From CAZTPJ01 sp964614515 (GTDB lineage: Bacteria > Planctomycetota > Phycisphaerae > Phycisphaerales > UBA1924), in contig CAZTPJ010000069.1 of NCBI GenBank assembly GCA_964614515.1, forward strand, positions 1-18,883: a stretch of DNA of 18,883 nucleotides, given 5' to 3'. Shown here in pieces: positions 16,980 to 18,883 of the stretch; within the stretch, counting starts at the first letter, position 1, and each line of letters opens with the position of its first letter. Under the pieces are notes generated by a model. That model made no database searches. It was not told the origin of the DNA and saw nothing but the letters and a program-made list of their open reading frames with translations. The position numbers were made by a program, and so were the translations under genes.

Positions 16980-17683
16980 TGGCGCGTTGGGAATCGACCA
17001 GCACGGTGCCCTTTCTCCACGAGAAGCGCATCGAGGAGGAGGCGGAATTGCTCATTGCCGAGTACGGGAGGGACCGCAAGCCGGTCACGGTCCCGCCGGT
17101 GCCCGTCGAGCAGATCATGGAGGCACAACTCGAACTTACCGTCGAGTTCGATGACCTGCGGGCGATGTTTGAGAGTGATGATGTCCTCGGCGCCATCTGG
17201 TTCAAGGATGCACTCGTGAAGGTGGACCAGAACCTGGACCCACATGTCCGGCCCGCGCTGCTGGGACGGTTCAGGTTCACACTGGCGCATGAGACGGCTC
17301 ATTGGCGCCTTCACCGGAAGTACTACCAGGCAGACCCCTCGCAGGCTCACCTGTTTGACGGCCGCGGCGCGCCCGCGTTTGTCTGTCGTTCCAGCGAGAA
17401 GCCCCCTGTGGAATGGCAGGCGGACACGTTCGCCGGCTATCTGTTGATGCCCAAGAAACTCGTCGTCGCGGCCTGGCAGGAATGGCGAGGCGGGCTCGAT
17501 CCCGTGGTGCTGGCGTCGTTGCCGCCGGCGCCGACGAGGTCTCAGCGAGACCCGGACAACGCTCGGATGGAGCACTTCTGCAAACCCCTCGCCGAGAAGT
17601 TCGAGGTGTCCGCCGAGGCGATGCGCATCCGCCTGGAGAAGCTCGGTCTATTGCTGCGCGAAGTACCGAACACCCTGTTCTGA
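16979..17683 (+). CDS. ImmA/IrrE-type zinc metallopeptidase
   Basis: A 234-aa protein whose ATG overlaps the XRE stop by one base. The zinc-peptidase motif HETAH (H104-E105-H108) sits in RFTLAHETAHWRLH, and the matching downstream helix EWQADTFAGYLLMP supplies the third acidic ligand typical of the family. The N-terminal region carries the usual helical and VPPVPVEQIME segments. ImmA and IrrE cleave a partner XRE repressor after DNA damage or a cell signal, turning on the genes it represses. Direct coupling to the XRE gene here supports the same job: releasing repression of this island when a threat is sensed. The C-terminal 70 residues include a proline-rich loop and a helical end, consistent with a signal-sensing region. 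The operon probably ends here. Confidence 0.9.
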   Translation: MARWESTSTVPFLHEKRIEEEAELLIAEYGRDRKPVTVPPVPVEQIMEAQLELTVEFDDLRAMFESDDVLGAIWFKDALVKVDQNLDPHVRPALLGRFRFTLAHETAHWRLHRKYYQADPSQAHLFDGRGAPAFVCRSSEKPPVEWQADTFAGYLLMPKKLVVAAWQEWRGGLDPVVLASLPPAPTRSQRDPDNARMEHFCKPLAEKFEVSAEAMRIRLEKLGLLLREVPNTLF

Positions 17684-17697
17684 CCCCGTGGGCGGGG
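17684..17697 (+). terminator. Possible weak terminator after the metallopeptidase gene
   Basis: CCCCG (17684-17688) and CGGGG (17693-17697) form a short GC-rich hairpin with loop TGGG, immediately after the stop codon. Only CTT follows, so termination would be inefficient. The next gene may be partly read through from the operon. Confidence 0.3.
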
Positions 17698-17715
17698 CTT
17701 CGTCGTGTCCCCGCT

Positions 17716-17734
17716 GTCAACGGTTTACCAAACG
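17716..17734 (+). promoter_or_regulatory. Shared 19-bp operator-like element, copy 3
   Basis: The sequence GTCAACGGTTTACCAAACG agrees with copies 1 and 2 at the consensus positions, and its centre GTTTACCAAAC has GTTT/AAAC arms. It lies 19 bases before the ATG at 17754. No clear -35/-10 pair is visible upstream, unlike copies 1 and 2, so the promoter here is undefined. Confidence 0.6.
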
Positions 17735-17753
17735 ACGCACAAGGACCTCAGAC

Positions 17754-18883
17754 ATGGCCAAGCCGTTTGATCCCCGCAAAGTCCTGAAGCAGATTGCCAA
17801 CGCGCTGCTGCGCGAGTTCTTCACGCGCCGCGGCGAACTCGCCGATGTGCCTTGGGACACGCTCAGCGAGCACCGCATCGAGCCGGTGTTCGCCGCATGG
17901 CAGTCGCTCCCCGACGCCAAGCAGCGCGACGTGCAGATGATCATCCGCGACATCAGCGAGCTCGCGGACCACCGCGGGGTGGCGGTGCTCGCGGAGGGCA
18001 TCCTCGCCCGTCACCCCCACCGCGCCGCGGACTTCTCGGCCCAACGCAGCAAGGCCGACAGGGCGATGTGGTCGTACCTGCACGCCCCCGAAGTGTTCAA
18101 CGACGCGGCGATGTTCGCCCGTGCCGATGCGCTGACCGGCGGCCGGCTGTCGCGGCGGCGGAACGGACTCCCGAAGCTGCAACTCACGGAACCCGCCGCG
18201 CTGTGCGAGCCGTTCGCCAGCGCGCTGAGCTCGGTCTATGCGCCCGCGCAGCTGCGAGGGAAGCACTGCATGGTCGAGCACTACCGACGCGCCGACGGCG
18301 CCGACTACTTCTTCGCCTACCTCGATGACTATCCCGACAAACACCTGGTCTTTGACGGCAACGGTAACCACCCCGTGATCCGTTGGGACCGCTACGCGTT
18401 CGAGAACGTGTTCGTCTACAGCGGGGACGAGGGGGCCCTCGAGATCGTCGCCCCCGGCGGGGTGAAGATGTGGTCTTCGCTGCAGGTGGCCTTCTGCAAG
18501 GCGGTGCTGAACAAGGACATCCCGCCCGTGGACCCGCTCAAGCCGTCGTACCGCCTCGACCACCTGCTCCAGAGCGACTTCCCGCTCCCGACCGATCCCG
18601 CCGACCGCGTAGAGGATGCTCGCATCACCCGCCTGCGCATCGTTCCGCGTGGCGGAGGTGGGTACATCGAGATCAAGGCCGATCCTCGCGGTGATCGCAA
18701 CGACATCTATCGGAAGATGGACCGCTGGCTCCGGCGCGAGAACCTGCCAATCGAGGCGCTGCGGGTAGTCCAGGCGACATTCGCGCTCCGCTTCATCCAC
18801 AGCGGTGTCGGTCGCCAGCCGACGCTGACGTTCGAGGTCTCGGTCCCGCACTCGAGCAACCTCAAGAGCAAGCCCGACGAGGT
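17754..18883 (+). CDS. Unrecognised protein, 3' end outside window
   Basis: An open frame of 376 codons runs off the window end. ATG 17754 has AGGA at 17742-17745 and lies 19 bases after operator copy 3. The N-terminus (MAKPFDPRKVLKQIANALL) and the first 130 residues look helical. The middle (about 160-260) is richer in aromatic residues and beta strands, with YFFAYLDDYPDKHLVFDGNG and a VFVYSGDEGALEIVAPGG stretch. A later segment has RITRLRIVPRGGGGYIEIKA. I see no signal peptide, membrane segment or known catalytic motif and do not recognise the family. A 367-aa frame on the opposite strand is a shadow. Shared regulation with the defence operon is the only hint to its role. It may be the first gene of a further operon. 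Confidence 0.75.
   Translation, partial: MAKPFDPRKVLKQIANALLREFFTRRGELADVPWDTLSEHRIEPVFAAWQSLPDAKQRDVQMIIRDISELADHRGVAVLAEGILARHPHRAADFSAQRSKADRAMWSYLHAPEVFNDAAMFARADALTGGRLSRRRNGLPKLQLTEPAALCEPFASALSSVYAPAQLRGKHCMVEHYRRADGADYFFAYLDDYPDKHLVFDGNGNHPVIRWDRYAFENVFVYSGDEGALEIVAPGGVKMWSSLQVAFCKAVLNKDIPPVDPLKPSYRLDHLLQSDFPLPTDPADRVEDARITRLRIVPRGGGGYIEIKADPRGDRNDIYRKMDRWLRRENLPIEALRVVQATFALRFIHSGVGRQPTLTFEVSVPHSSNLKSKPDE

Larger units (their letters stand above)
25..18883. mobile_element. Probable integrated defence island, left part; right end outside window
   Basis: A tRNA 3' end, an integration module (DUF2924, large serine recombinase, small HTH protein) and then defence-type cargo under shared regulation together indicate a site-specifically integrated island. 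The exact attachment site is not visible. No direct repeat of the tRNA end was noticed inside the window, and the other border must lie beyond 18883. Integration at or just after the tRNA is inferred from context only. Large serine recombinases also use targets other than tRNA genes, so the crossover could lie elsewhere in 25-432. Confidence 0.55.

Noticed and set aside
5594..17683. DISARM or BREX system
   Set aside because: The helicase resembles DrmD and there is a methylase, but DrmA, DrmB and DrmC are absent, as are PglZ, BrxC and PglX. The DUF1156-DUF499 pair fits a helicase-methylase-ATPase system better.
17748..18851. Open frame of 367 aa on the minus strand opposite the last gene
   Set aside because: The plus frame has a ribosome binding site, an upstream operator and a more protein-like composition with aromatic and strand-rich blocks; the minus frame reads as a codon-bias shadow.
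1..18883. CRISPR array, insertion sequence or rRNA genes
   Set aside because: No regularly spaced direct repeats, no transposase other than the serine recombinase, and no rRNA-like sequence were seen.

Overview
The window reads as the left end of an integrated defence island in a high-GC bacterium. A planctomycete is the best guess. That guess rests on the GC-rich codons, on a trio of DUF2924 protein, large serine recombinase and small helix-turn-helix protein that I associate with planctomycete genomes, and on a tRNA 3' end that encodes no CCA. No 16S or marker gene is present, so the taxonomy stays soft.

Layout. Bases 1-24 are the 3' end of a tRNA, most likely initiator tRNA-fMet, followed by two tandem hairpin terminators (30-99). 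A gene-poor stretch of about 330 bases leads into an integration module on the + strand: a small protein (433-642), a DUF2924 protein (673-1185), a large serine recombinase (1182-2792) and a ParB-like helix-turn-helix protein (2789-3181), the last three translationally coupled. A 53-aa gene lies on the - strand (3187-3348).

The cargo has three transcription units, each preceded by a copy of the same 19-bp element, GTSAACNGTTTNNYAAACG (3455-3473, 5489-5507, 17716-17734). The first two copies sit just downstream of near-identical promoters, TTGCAM-N17-TATCAT. Unit 1 encodes a class I SAM-methyltransferase-like protein and a DUF1848 protein with a radical-SAM-like cysteine cluster. Unit 2 is a tight six-gene operon: SNF2 helicase with a C-terminal DUF3883 domain (5594-8995), a PRTase-CE-like phosphoribosyltransferase (8992-10038), a NADAR domain fused to a DUF1156 DNA methyltransferase (10025-13810), a DUF499 ATPase (13827-16610), an XRE-family regulator (16614-16979) and an ImmA/IrrE-type metallopeptidase (16979-17683). 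Unit 3 begins at 17754 with an unrecognised protein that runs off the window.

How they may work together. Helicase, DUF1156 methylase and DUF499 ATPase together match the helicase-methylase-ATPase (Hma-type) putative anti-phage architecture. What looks new is the addition of two nucleotide/ribose-handling activities: a PRTase encoded between helicase and methylase, and a NADAR domain (a family linked to removing ADP-ribose from guanine) covalently joined to the methylase. The XRE/ImmA pair, with the shared operator in front of all three units, suggests one repressor-protease switch controlling the whole island. The functions of the unit 1 and unit 3 proteins are not known; shared regulation is the main reason to think they belong to the same response.
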